A stretch of 64,000 nucleotides of DNA from Pleurodeles waltl. Its lineage: Eukaryota > Chordata > Amphibia > Caudata > Salamandridae. The notes beneath the pieces were generated by a model. It did not search any database. It worked only from the letters and a program-made list of their open reading frames with translations, and was not told where the DNA came from. The position numbers and the translations under genes are program-made. Of this stretch, positions 35,580-46,860 are shown in pieces; positions within the stretch are counted from its first letter, which is position 1, and every line of letters starts with the position of its first letter. Location of the stretch: contig NC_090437.1 in the NCBI RefSeq assembly GCF_031143425.1, positions 1,172,642,863-1,172,706,862 on the forward strand, read 5' to 3'.

Positions 35580-36373
35580 TATGCAGATGCACAGAATATG
35601 CTATCTACCATTGTTGAAGGAGGGGCATCACAGTTCACACGAGGCTTTGCCAACCACAGCAATAAATGGCATAATGCACGACATCTACATATATACCATA
35701 TATAACGTAAAAGCGTACATTCAATGAGTAGTAATTGGCACTAAGGGAGCTACATACTGTGCAGAAGTGCACATTTTGCAAAAGCAGAATCCCATCACTC
35801 ACAGCCAGGTAATCCAATAGCTGAATCATGCTCACCGTACGGTACGCTCTGGTGAGTAGAAGTAAAATATGAATGATACTACAGCACATCAATGGATGAA
35901 GAGGTCTTACTGACAGCCTCTAAGTGAGAATCATTTATATATTTTCATTAAAAACAAAAGGGATGGACTGCCAGATCTAAAAATTCTGCCTACAAAGCAG
36001 AATTTGCGCATATAAAAGCCTTATCCCAAATTAAGGCATGCTTCCTTTTCATACAGTTACCATCTCAAATGTAGTTCCTAACTCTCCTCTCATAATATTC
36101 CACAATTTTCAAAACAGCAATATTAACATATAACACGGTCCATCAGAACATCCCTAATTACTGGTCACAAATGCACATGATATGCAGTTGTATTTGCAAT
36201 ATGCTTTGCAAAAATCTAATGTGCCTAGAACTTCCATAACATACGTTAAATCTGTATTTCTTCAATTGTGCTCTCATTATCTAAAGTTCACCTCCTCCAC
36301 TTTTTAACTAGACCTAGACATCTCTGCACTTCAAGAAAATACTCAAAACATTCTAGTTAAAGAAGCCACTATT
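35580..36373. other. Unassigned intronic sequence
   Basis: AT-rich, nothing recognised. Confidence 0.45.
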
Positions 36374-36812
36374 AACAAGCATTTTCAATGCAACGGGTCT
36401 CGCGTTTGCTCATGTTAGAGCTGATCGCGTTGTAAACTCCTAACCCGACTTTTCATCTATCGGCAAAAGTGCTTTTATGTACGTAAAAAAGTGAAATTAA
36501 CTGTGTAAGCGCTCGACTTCTGCCAAGCAAAATCGCGCTAGGAAAATAGAGAAAAAGTAGTCCACGATCCGACAGAAAACAGCGAGCCTCGCATGTTTTC
36601 TGTACTTGGTTGCTGCGCTGGAGGAGGGCTAACCACCGGAAAAGGCATGATGTGTGCACGCCTTCCACTAATGAAAGCAAGCAGATTTTACTAGGCAAGC
36701 CCACGAACCAATCAAACACACTGATGTGACGTCGACCTTTTCTAATAACTAAAGGGTCTCGCTGCAATACGCATGCGCGAGCGCATGCAACGCAGGCTCG
36801 ACCCTAAAAAGG
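36374..36812 (+). repeat. R1-related repeat with a different middle (copy C)
   Basis: The first 75 or so bases (AACAAGCATTTTCAATGCAA, GGTCTCGCGTTTGCTCATG, TTGTAAACTCCTAACCCGAC) and the end (GGCAAGCCCACGAACC.., GGCTCGACCCTAAAAA) match R1. The central 250 bases share nothing obvious with copies A, B and D. It is either a distinct subfamily with a swapped body or a badly decayed copy. Confidence 0.6.
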
Positions 36813-37014
36813 TGGACGAAAATTCCAAATCTTTACTGATGACCTATGCATGAAGTCTGGTTGATTGAGATGGGGTGTTCCCATGAGAGGTAAGATCAAT
36901 ACAGGGTCTCAAAGCAGGCGCTCTCTAGAAATTGTGGTGTGCGGGTCTACAGAGTAGTGCAACCGCCGTATTATGGCACCTTTATTTATTTTTTTAGTTT
37001 TATTGTTTGTTTAC
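36813..37014. other. Unassigned intronic sequence between repeats
   Basis: Nothing recognised apart from a short T-rich run (36980-36995). Confidence 0.4.
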
Positions 37015-37120
37015 TGTAGCCATGCTGACCAGTATCTGGGATGCTGTATAGCCTGGCTAAAAAACATTAGCAAAGCTATCAGGCCCAATGCAAGAGTTTG
37101 TGGTTTTTCAATGACGTACT
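37015..37120 (+). repeat. Repeat family R2, copy 3 (diverged)
   Basis: TAGCCATGCTGACCAG..GGCTAAAAAACATTAGCAAAGCTATCAG and GCAAGAG correspond in order to the copies at 8.04 and 12.1 kb. Confidence 0.4.
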
Positions 37121-39284
37121 GCATTCGTTGCTTAATTACTTCTCCAATAAACTGACTACAGCACTGCAGATCCATAGTGAGGCCAAAATGTCGAACACAG
37201 CCAACATGAAAAAGATCATGGTTTAATGCAACGTATCAATCATCATTTAAATGGAGCCTTGCGGGGGGAGGGGATGAAAGGAAACGAGTGTTGGCAATGC
37301 TACTAGGTCTGTCTTCTGAATAAAAGTGCTCTTTGTGTCATTGACTGGTTTAGGAACTCAATACCTCATCACACGCATGCATTTTGGCACTCCTTGCATC
37401 CATTCATCCAACCACCGACTCATTCTTGCATTCACTTGACAAAACTGTAATAAAACACACACTCGACAGAATATGCAAGATATATTGAAATAATACAAGT
37501 GAAACAAAAAGAAAACATGGTGTCTTATACATGGCAAGTATATGTGTTCAATAACAAAACTGAATACGGCAGCTGGCTCCCCGCCTGCAGAGGTATTGAT
37601 CATAGTCTTATCGCAGTTTTAACGTTCCAGCATGGCTGCGGTGTTTAGAACCAACATGTTAGCCATCTTGGAATGGTAAAACAAGGATACTTTATGGACA
37701 ACAGCATTCCATACATGTCACCTAGTTTAGAGAATGTGGCCGGGTGGAATGGTGCTCACTGCCTGTGAAATGAGTGGCAAGCAAACAACCCATTAGCACT
37801 GCCTAGAGAGCTGTAGTATCATCTTAGGCAAAATTAAAATAAAAAGAAGTGCAGAAATGAAAGGGGAACAATAAAAGAATAAAATTAATAACTAAAGTAC
37901 TGGGCAACCAGCCCTGACACTAAAGCATTCATTTTCAGATGGATGTGCACATGTGAGCAGAAACTATATAGTCATTCACAGGACAAGACAAACAACGACT
38001 GATGGGAACTGAACCATTACCCCAGGCAGTGCACTTTCATGGCTGTGGGTACAGTGTAAATTACACTCCATGTTTACCAATGGAATGAGAAAGCTGGCCC
38101 AATATGCCCTCTATGTATCTAATGTGGCTATATCGATACATAGGGATCCAGATGATATTTAATGATTTTGATCCCGCAGATAGCTAAGCCTGCCAGGCAT
38201 TGCACAGAGATACTAGCAGGAATTATTACAGTGGAAATTTTCGACCCCTAGGGATTGTCGGAGTGGGGGTAACCAACACCCAATTTCTTCCTTACAAAAG
38301 TAATCTGAGATTTTATGGAGGAAAATACCTATCTGCCGGCTTTAACACAGAGTAATTAGCAGTCCACCCTTAAATGGCCAAATGACCAACTTATGCTTTT
38401 CGCAATTATGTCCGGCCTATTCCCTTTATAGTCACTTTTCACTATTAAAAATCGAATCCTTAAATACAATTGTCTCAATTAGCTTCTACCATAACCAACT
38501 TAGACCTACTTTGTAGGTAATTAACTTTCCCACGATACATTGAGTGTTAGTGAGCCTTCTCTGGACAGCCATGCTGCTACCTGTGCATGCAGCTAGATAA
38601 ACAAAATAACTGCAGCTGCATGGAAACGAAGCACTTCTTCCTCTGGAAGCACAGAATTTTTGCCCTATCAAAACATGTACTCCTGTCCACCAACATGAAG
38701 GCGGAGCCAAAGCCCCCTCAGTAGCACTCCTCAAAGCTCTATTTTGTTGATCATATAAGGTCTGGCGATGGCGAAGCTGTCTACCCAGCCCTAAAAATGA
38801 ATGATCATACATGAAGAAATTAAAGTACCAGCTTACTAAGAACCACAAAGGCCACATGGGGACTGTTGTGCAGCTACATTCTTAAAAGCAGGTCTTAAGT
38901 TGTAAACTGATTAAGTAACTGACAACGCGTGGCTATTGGTTTGCTATTGTTGCTGTAAATCTAAACAACTAGGGCCTTCATGGGTAACAAGGGGTATTGG
39001 CTTGTAAAAGCAGGCAACCACTGTGTTGTTAAATGAAAACCGCCATCAAGCCAACAGGATGCCCGGGATACTCGGTAACATTTCCAATCCTGGTATGGTG
39101 TGTCGGGGGTGGGGTCAGCATTGTTTGCATCTCACAAACACTCTGGACATCTGTAGGTTTACTCTAGGGGGGAATTGTGCGGAGGGCAGGGGGTCATCTG
39201 CCCGAATATGTAGTAAGCTTAACTTCAACAAAACAAGCAAGGTCAGAGTACATAAAATGTCTTCTAAGAGAAAAAATGTAAACA
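37121..39284. other. Unassigned intronic sequence
   Basis: 2.2 kb without a recognised gene or repeat. Confidence 0.45.
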
Positions 39285-39400
39285 AGCACTGGCAAAGTCA
39301 TTGGGTCTTGTCTTGGAGGCCAATGCTTTTTCTTCCTGCAACACAGCATCAAAGCAGATACATAAAGCATAGAGGAAATATTTATTTAAAATTAAGTACT
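39285..39400 (+). repeat. Repeat fragment with AAGCACTGGCAAAGTCA motif
   Basis: Shares AAGCACTGGCAAAG with position 73 and an internal short inverted repeat around the motif. Probably an interspersed repeat end; class unknown. Confidence 0.35.
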
Positions 39401-39509
39401 GTGAAGAATCTGCTGTACCATGCCATTTTTTAGGTGCATGCATGCTTTAAACACAAATGCGCCTACAAAATGACAGCCCATTGGTCGAGTCATCAGGGTT
39501 TTTATGTTA

Positions 39510-39760
39510 ATGGGGCCGGGAGCAGAGAAGCACGAGACTAGACACTTCCATAAGGAGGAGACCAAGGGCCCAGAGAAGCCTGAGACATGAGAGCAACATT
39601 GGGGGACGGCACAGAAGCACACAGACAAAGAAGAGTAACATGGGGCAGGGGCATGGAAGCACAGTTGAGAGAGGGCCACGTGTGCGGTTAGAGGAGAGAA
39701 GTACACGGGTCAGAGAGCGACATGGAGCACAGGGGCAGAGAAGGTACAAGAGGGAGACAA
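39510..39760 (+). repeat. Degenerate purine-rich tandem repeat
   Basis: Variants of GGGCAGAGAAGCACGAGA and GAGAGCAACATGGG recur about eight times with a loose period near 30 bases. Long open frames on the minus strand (39392-39773) are produced by this composition and have Leu/Ser/Cys low-complexity products. Confidence 0.55.
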
Positions 39761-42700
39761 CTGGACAACACATGCACTCTCCTAGGAGTGCTTAACCCAA
39801 AAGAAACCAGCGATTCCCAAAATGTGAGCAGTGGAAGGACACAAAGAACTTAGGCCATGCTCCGGGGGAAGCTAATGAAAAAGAAGCAAACAACTGAGAG
39901 TGACAATACTGCCAGCCAATGATGAGCAATGGGCGTGATCTACGCCAATTGCAACCTCGCAAAATGTCTTGTGAGACCTAAACATGGATCCCTTTTCAGA
40001 CTGCAATTAACAGCTGAGCAGGAAATAAATAAGGTGCTAGTGTACTTTACAACTGTCTTCCAGGCTATGGTCAGCAGGTGCAAAACTGAAACAAGTACTG
40101 TTTGTCCTTCTCAAGGCTGCGGGCAGTGGAAACTGGAACTCGGGCTGTTATAAAGCAGACATGCTCGGTTTTGCAGAGCGCATCTCACTGCTAAATGTTT
40201 ATTAAACACATGCGTTTTGGAGCAGTGCCTTGAAGGACTCTTCGTTATGAATGACCATGGCGTTGGGCGTGCAAGCAAACAGGAGCTGTGGGCTTCCCGG
40301 AGCCACTGATCTCAGTTCTCAATGAGCATATGGAGGACTGACTGCCAGGGAGGGTGGTGAATCCCTTTCCCTCAGATGGAGCACAGAGGGTGTCACAAGG
40401 ACCACTGCACCCGTTTCTTAATAGCAGCTCCTTAGTCCTCGGGAATGCCACAGCAGGCATGCTGACACATACAGATATTCTTACAATGTTCTACAGCGAG
40501 TGAGAAACTTAACAGGGCAACAACAGCTGAGCAACAAGTAACATACTATGCACAGATCAAACGAACACAATATGCATGGAAACATTTTTACAGTTGTTCA
40601 ATGCAGTTTCTTAGGACATTTTTCTGCAAGCCACGAGTTCGAATGCAAGCTAGACAGCCTTCCATCATTCTGAAGTCCATAAAATAATACCATAAACTGG
40701 GTAGTAGGGTCACCTGTTATTCACAGCGCGTAGAGGCTGTAGAATAGCGTTACGAAGCCCATTCTAAAAGCAAGCTAGTTATAACGTTCCAATGCAAGGT
40801 TTTGGGCCCTCGCGCTGAGAAGCAGGTATTGGACAGTTCTTCAGTAGTCACGGCCTTGAATTGCTTACAAGCGCTTCTGCTACATAATGAGGAGTCGAGC
40901 AGAGTAGCAACTGGATCAACAGTTCAACGACAGCCTTGTGATGTCAGGGGGGGTTGGCAGGACAGAGTGGAACTGCATCTGCCTTTCTTTGACATGTTTC
41001 ATCTTTGGGGTCAAGTAATGATCGGCAATTTAGTTGTCATATTTGAAAATATGTATTTATAGCTTTATAAAGCTTTTTATTTTAAGAAGGTTTTTCATGG
41101 TTTCCCAGCTGGAAAGGTTTTGACTAAATAACGCCTTAAAATGGCAGTGCAGGCCCTGTAGTTCTTAATGCTTACCACAATTTCTAAAAGTCTACATAAA
41201 ATACATTTACGCACAAAGAGCATGAATTGCACTGCTTTGCTAAGCTTGTTACTTATAAAACCTGGGAAGGATCTGGTCCTCCTAGAGCAGCACCCCTGCA
41301 GTACAGAATTGGTCCAACCACAGCAGCTGAGTGGGTGCTGGTGGGCGCTCAGTGTCTTGATTTTTTTTATGTTCGAGAACATGAGATCTAAGAGTTGACC
41401 CGACTTGTGTGTGGGTACGGAGTTAAGTCCAGATTCAGGGCCCCGAAATCCTCTATTGGCCTGACCAGGGATGCACAAGTCATACTCTACAAGAATGTTT
41501 GCAGTACGAACTTAGCACGTCTAAGGCTTCCTCTATGAAATGGGCCCCAAGTAAACATATTTTATGATTTTGTATCAAAGATGCATTTCAACAAAAGGTA
41601 TCCATCACAAGATAAATCTGACAAACACGGATACCAGGTCCAACCAGTATTTCCAATTCCTCAACATTTGTATAGCTGGCAACACTGCTCAATGCCTAGA
41701 TGCCCCCATGCCTATTTCAACAGTATGTCTATGGTGTTCGTATTATGTTTTGGGTTTATTTTCTGACATTTTCGCTGGTGCCTGAAAATGTTTTTGCCTT
41801 TTCCACTCTTTGTCTGGTTTAGGAAGGTTCTTTCCTTCCGATTTGGTACTTTCTAACCATAATGTTAAGTAACTAAAAACATCCAATTCGGAATGTAGCA
41901 TATGAAACGGGCACAGCAGGAAAGATATACAGATGAGGTGAATTGGCATTTCCATGTACATACAAAAACACGAGCAAAACAAGGAACCGACCAAAGTAAA
42001 AATTATCATTAGAAGCAGACTTTCATCCAACTCTTGGTTTAAATCCACTTTGAAAAAAGGCAGCCGTGATGTAATGGTTTCTAGCGCACATCTACTGGTA
42101 GGGTAAAGTTTATTCAGTAGTAAAGCTTCCTTAAATTCACCTACTGATAGACACTAGATCTGTGATCCAAAACTAACATAAAATACGTACTGAGAGGCAA
42201 GCATGAGCCAAAACCAACCAGCGAGACAGAGAATAGAGGACGGGATGCCATTAAATAGATGGTCCTTTTTCCATATTATACTTCCACCACACCACAGGCT
42301 CTTACTGCCGTAAAGTGCGAATACGGCAATATCTAGAAGATGATCCACTTACAATTTTAGCCTGAAGACATGATGCAGATATGTTGCACATAGTATTTTA
42401 GTTGGTAACTTGTTTTTAAATGAGATGTTGAAATTTATAATTTTCACAAACCCCTCACTGCATCAAAACTGGTCTTTTTTTTTTTCGAGAAGCCGACATT
42501 TTTCAGTAACCATGGTAAAAATGGAATTAAATTTTTGGTTTGACATAGACATTAGAAACATATACCCACTAAGTTAAACAGTGGTGGGAAACACCGTGCG
42601 ATACGAGGTTTGTAGATCCAGAAATACTCTTGGTAGAAAGAATATTGAAATATGAAAGGAGATGTAGTGAAATAACATTCAAACTTTGCATCCTTTTTTT

Positions 42701-43056
42701 TTTTTTTTTTACTATCTCTTTATTTGGGTTGTTGGCATATAACACAGTTCGGATACATAGGCCCAATGGCAGCAACACTGAAAACAATCAATTTTGCACT
42801 CTTGATTTTTAATTTTTTTTGTTATCATATAGTGCCACAGACTCAGTGGTAAAAAGGAGTTTAATGGGTAACATCAGCAGTTAGACCACAATCAAGATTG
42901 GCCTGTTTGGTTACAGCACCCTACCTTGACTATTGAAGAACTTCAAAGTTCAAAAAGTTTTTATTTCTGAACGTAAAACTTGCCGACCCCGTGGTCCACC
43001 TCTCGTTGTCTAAAAATGGTGCTTAAGTGGCAGTCCTCCACAGAATGTGCCAGAAA
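39761..43056. other. Unassigned intronic sequence
   Basis: 3.3 kb with no recognised exon. A T-run is at 42693-42711. Open frames up to 127 codons (41478-41095, minus) show no motif. Confidence 0.45.
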
Positions 43057-43775
43057 CAATCAATCAATGTATTTGTAGAGCGCACTACCCACCCGTAAGG
43101 GTCTCAAGGTGCAAGGCGCTGAAGGGAGGGGGGTGGTGCTACTGCTCGAATAGCCAGGTTTTGAGGCGCTTCCTGAATGTCAGCAGGTCTTCGGTCTGTC
43201 ATAGGAGCAAAGGAAGGGTGTTCCAGGTCTTGGCGGCGAGGTGGGAGAAGGATCTGCCTCCGTTGGTCGCTCTTCAGATGCAGGGGACGGTGGCGAGATC
43301 GAGATCGGCTGAGCGGAGTTGGCGGGACGGGGTGTAGAAGGTGAGTCATCTATTGAGGTAGGCTGGACCGGTGTTGTGGAGCGCCTTGTGTGCTTGGGTG
43401 AGGAGCTTGAAGGTTATCCTTTTGTTGACGGGGAGCCAATGTTGGTCTCTCAGATGGGGGGTGATGTGGCTGTGGCGGGGGGCATCGAGGATTAGGTGAG
43501 CGGAGGCGTTTTGTATGCGTTGCAGTCGTTTGAGGAGTTTGGCCGGGGCTCCTGCATAGAGGGCGTTTTTGTAGTCAAGTATGCTGCTGACGAGGGCTTG
43601 GGTGACTGTTATTCTTGTCTCTGTGGGGATCCATCTGTAGATCTTGCGGAGCATGCAGAGGGTGTTGAAGCAGGATGAGGAGACAGCGCTGACTTGCTTG
43701 GTCATGGAGAGTGTTGAGTCGAGGAGGATGCCCAGGTTGCATGCATGGTAGGTGGGTGTCGGGGCTGCTCTCATA
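43057..43775 (-). mobile_element. CR1/L2-group LINE, 3' end (copy B)
   Basis: The minus strand ends in a TTGATTGATTG-type tail (plus-strand CAATCAATCAATG at 43057-43069). Before it comes the same 3' untranslated sequence as copy A (plus strand GAGCGCACTACCCACCCGTA, AAGGCGCTG). Upstream lies the C-terminal third of ORF2. It is 5'-truncated near 43775, the usual fate of target-primed insertions. Confidence 0.8.
43346..43774 (-). pseudogene. ORF2 C-terminal region of the CR1/L2-like LINE
   Basis: 142 open codons with the thumb/C-terminal signatures NLGILLDSTLSM, CFNTLCMLRKIYRWIP, TVTQALVSSILDYKNALYAG, LKRLQRIQNASAHLIL and RDQHWLPVNKRITFKLL. The continuation to about 43150 in the same product (RSFSHLAAKTWNTLP, LLTFRKRLKTWLF) contains two in-frame stops, so the copy is dead. 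The RT palm (YxDD) lies upstream and is missing. Confidence 0.85.
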
Positions 43776-44155
43776 GTGGACCTTCAGCCTCTATCCTACC
43801 CTGCAGCATCGACCAACAGCCACAGAAGGCAACTACGGATGTGCTCTGCCTTTCCTGCTCTTACTGCATCATCAATCCAGTTCGCTATAATAAACGAAGC
43901 ATTCATTCATTTATTTATGAATTTACTTTCCAGAGAAGAGAAAAACAATAGGGTGTTATTTGACTGCCCCGAACTTTCTAAACTATGCAAGAACATTATC
44001 CAGGATCTGTTGGTTCAATACAGGCAAGGGAAAAGTTAGACTAAGGGAGCCTGGTGGGTTTCACTTACCTAAAATTGTGCTGTTTTTGATTTGTTATAAA
44101 GGTGATGTATAGAGAACACAGAAACCTGACTAAACATAGGGTTTTAAGTTTAAGA

Positions 44156-44158
<3 letters not shown>
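43776..44158. other. Unassigned intronic sequence
   Basis: Short unassigned gap between the LINE truncation point and the AT tract. Confidence 0.4.

Positions 44159-44209
<51 letters not shown>
44159..44209. repeat. (AT)n microsatellite
   Basis: About 25 uninterrupted AT units. Confidence 0.98.
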
Positions 44210-44210
<1 letters not shown>

Positions 44211-45939
44211 CAATTGTTTAGTCAGCATAGAGACTGTTGTAGTATTTGCTATGCTTGGGTAGACATTTGCCCCATGCATGCTGTTTCCAGTATACAAGTA
44301 GTTAAATATGCTTTTGCAAGATTCTTCTTCAAATAGTATCTTTGATGCACATACCACTGCCTCTTACATGGATATGATCGAGAAAAGCAGTTAATATGTT
44401 GTGCGTCTTATTTATTTAATTTAGCTCCTGGTAAAGCTTCTTCTGGTCAGACCTACAGCCCCTAGCTCCTCAGGGCATACATCTGGCAGCAGGTCTTTCT
44501 CCAGGGAAGTCACCTGCAGGTTCTAGTCCTGTTTTGTCAGCTGGACTCTCTTGGAGTCAGAAGTCCTTCTGTGTTTTGTCTCCCTAAAGCAAGTAAACAG
44601 GAGGCCAAACACTTGACCAATGGAGAGTAGTAACATGCTGTTGAAGCCACCAGGATTTAGCAATTTGAATCCTTGTAGGATGGAGTCAGAAACGGATTTC
44701 CTTATTGCGACTGGGAACAGGCTTCCAAAGAAGGTCCTGAGAATGAAGAGGAGAAGCCCTCCCTGGCATCTCCAAGTCACAAGAGGTAGTACTAAACCTG
44801 CCCTTCGGGAGTGGACAGGAACAGTTGGCAGAACATAGAGTGAATCCCTGATGAGTGGCCATCAAAAAACACCCATTGGCCTTTCCTGGGCCCAGAAGCA
44901 AGACACTGCCCTCTAAGTCAGAGTTGATAAGCCTCCCTGCCAAGTAAGTCTATTGCAGCTCTGAAAGTGTGATGATTGGCAGACCTGCTTTCAGTCCAGT
45001 TCTGGCTCAGGCAGCCTAAAGTACATTTTTAGAAAGTTGCAATACTCTGATTTCGCTATTACATTAGGTTTTAAAAACTAAGCATGGAATAACCTTGAAA
45101 CATTTTCTAGCCCTTTCCTATGCCAAGGTGGTAAATAAAGATTTCAATCCTACCTAGGCCTATAAGGGAAAGATCAGGCCAGGCCATCAAAGTGATACAG
45201 CTTTTGGATGTTATTTTACTATGAGAGCACACTAATTTCAATATGTAGTATTCTCCATTTTTATATGTCAGCACAGTTTGGAGGTTTAAAAGGCAATTTT
45301 AAGGATGACTTCTGATAATGTTAACATATGCTTTTCCTACTTGGCAAAGGCATTTTTCATTGTCTTCCATCACTACATTTGCATTTAACCTGCAGCCTAG
45401 ACAGAACACAGTGGTGCTCCTGGCCTCCATAACACCGATTAACCCAACCAAACTCGTCATGGAAATTTGGTCCCTATCCTGTAAAGTTCAATGCAGATAA
45501 AAATGCACGTGTTGGTTAAGGACTCAATGTGCCTAATATGGTACTTAATGTCCCAGCATCCTGAGCAGTGCAAGTTAGTGATTCTAACTTATTGACACTA
45601 AATAAACTAATCCAACAAATAGGAATTACGTTCTGGGCAGTAGAGACTATGGCCCCAGGCGTCCCATTGTTCATTCACACAAAATTCATTATCCCAGTGT
45701 GAGTGGATCCTTCAGTTCTGCTTTCCTCTTCATGGGGTAGCTAAAGAAGGTAGAAATGTTTGGTTTCGACACAAAGAAGAGGTGTGGTTCTCCTAGAAAG
45801 TCCTTTTTCTTAGGGGGGCAAACATGGGGTCTGCTAGGAGGCTATAATTTAGGCTCTGTATCTTTACAGGGAGAAGTAAGACTAGAGATTGTGTTAGCTG
45901 GTATGATGCATTTGTATGTGTAGAAGAGGAGAAACATCC
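44210..45939. other. Unassigned intronic sequence
   Basis: The 44.4-45.0 kb part is GC-richer and could belong to an old LTR-type repeat, but no ends or coding motifs were recognised. Confidence 0.4.
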
Positions 45940-46860
45940 TAAACAACGCGGTCTAAGCCATGCGGACACTTACCACGAAAGCGGATTAATGCTTGCCCAA
46001 ACCACGCCTGTCTTAACCTTGCATATGCATGGTTAAGGCAGAGATAAGGCAGAGATAAGGCAGAGAACCGCCTAGTGGTGCGGGGATAAGAGCAGGAAGA
46101 ATCAGGAGAGAACACAGTGAGGTAACTGGGGCTGGGGCACGGTTGGAGGAGCAGTTTTTTAGGGGTGGATGGATTTAGGGCTTAGAGTGGGTGGGGCGGG
46201 GTAGTTTATTTTTTAGGGTTTAGGATAGATGTAAGTGTCGGGTAGTTTATTTTTTAGGGCCTGGGGTGGGTAGTGATTTTGGGGTAGTTTATTATTTTAT
46301 TTTTTTGAGAGGCGGGAAAGGTTTAAGTAAGGGAGGGAGAGGAGGAAGGATCGGGAGAGGATGCGGTTAGTTAAGTGGGGCTGGGGCAGGGTTTGGGGTA
46401 GGTTTTAGTGGTGGGATGGATTTAGGGAGGTTGGGGGGGGGGGTCGGGGTAGTTTATTTTTTTAGGAGGGTCGTGGGGGTTTGGGATAGTTTAGTTATTA
46501 GGGGTGGGGGAAGGTTTTAGAGCTCAGGGCAGGGCAGGTCAGGGGTGTCGGGTAGTTTAGTGTTTAGGGGTGGGGAGGTTTTGGGGCTCAGGGTGGGTGG
46601 GGGGGTGTTTTTTTTTTATCTTTATGTAAACAGGGGCCAGGGTTTTTTTTTTGGGGGGGGGGGTAGTTTTTTCAGGTTGGGGTTGAATAACACAACTATG
46701 CATGCCGTTTCCACATAGCCCTTTAATAAGCATACTTTTACAACAAAATTAATTGTAAAGGCATGCATGGTAAAGGCATGAGTGGAAAAGACGCAGTTGT
46801 GGTTCCAACTGCATTATTAAGGAATGCGTGGTTCCGGCATGCGTGGTTGTGTCATACAAC
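45940..46860 (+). mobile_element. G-rich DNA element, copy 2
   Basis: Same layout as copy 1: a left part with AAACCACGCCTGTCTTAACC and TTGCATATGCATGGTTAAGG; a G-rich array (about 46120-46680); and a right part with ATTAATTGTAAAGGCATGCA, GGTAAAGGCATGAGTGGAAA and GCATGCGTGGTTGTG. Orientation equals copy 1. Shorter array than copy 1. No coding capacity. Confidence 0.65.
46120..46680 (+). repeat. G-rich degenerate tandem array of copy 2
   Basis: Units such as TTTTTTAGGGGTGGATGG, GGGCTTAGAGTGGGTGGGG and GGGTAGTTTATTTTTTAGGG. The same strand carries G as in copy 1. Confidence 0.75.
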
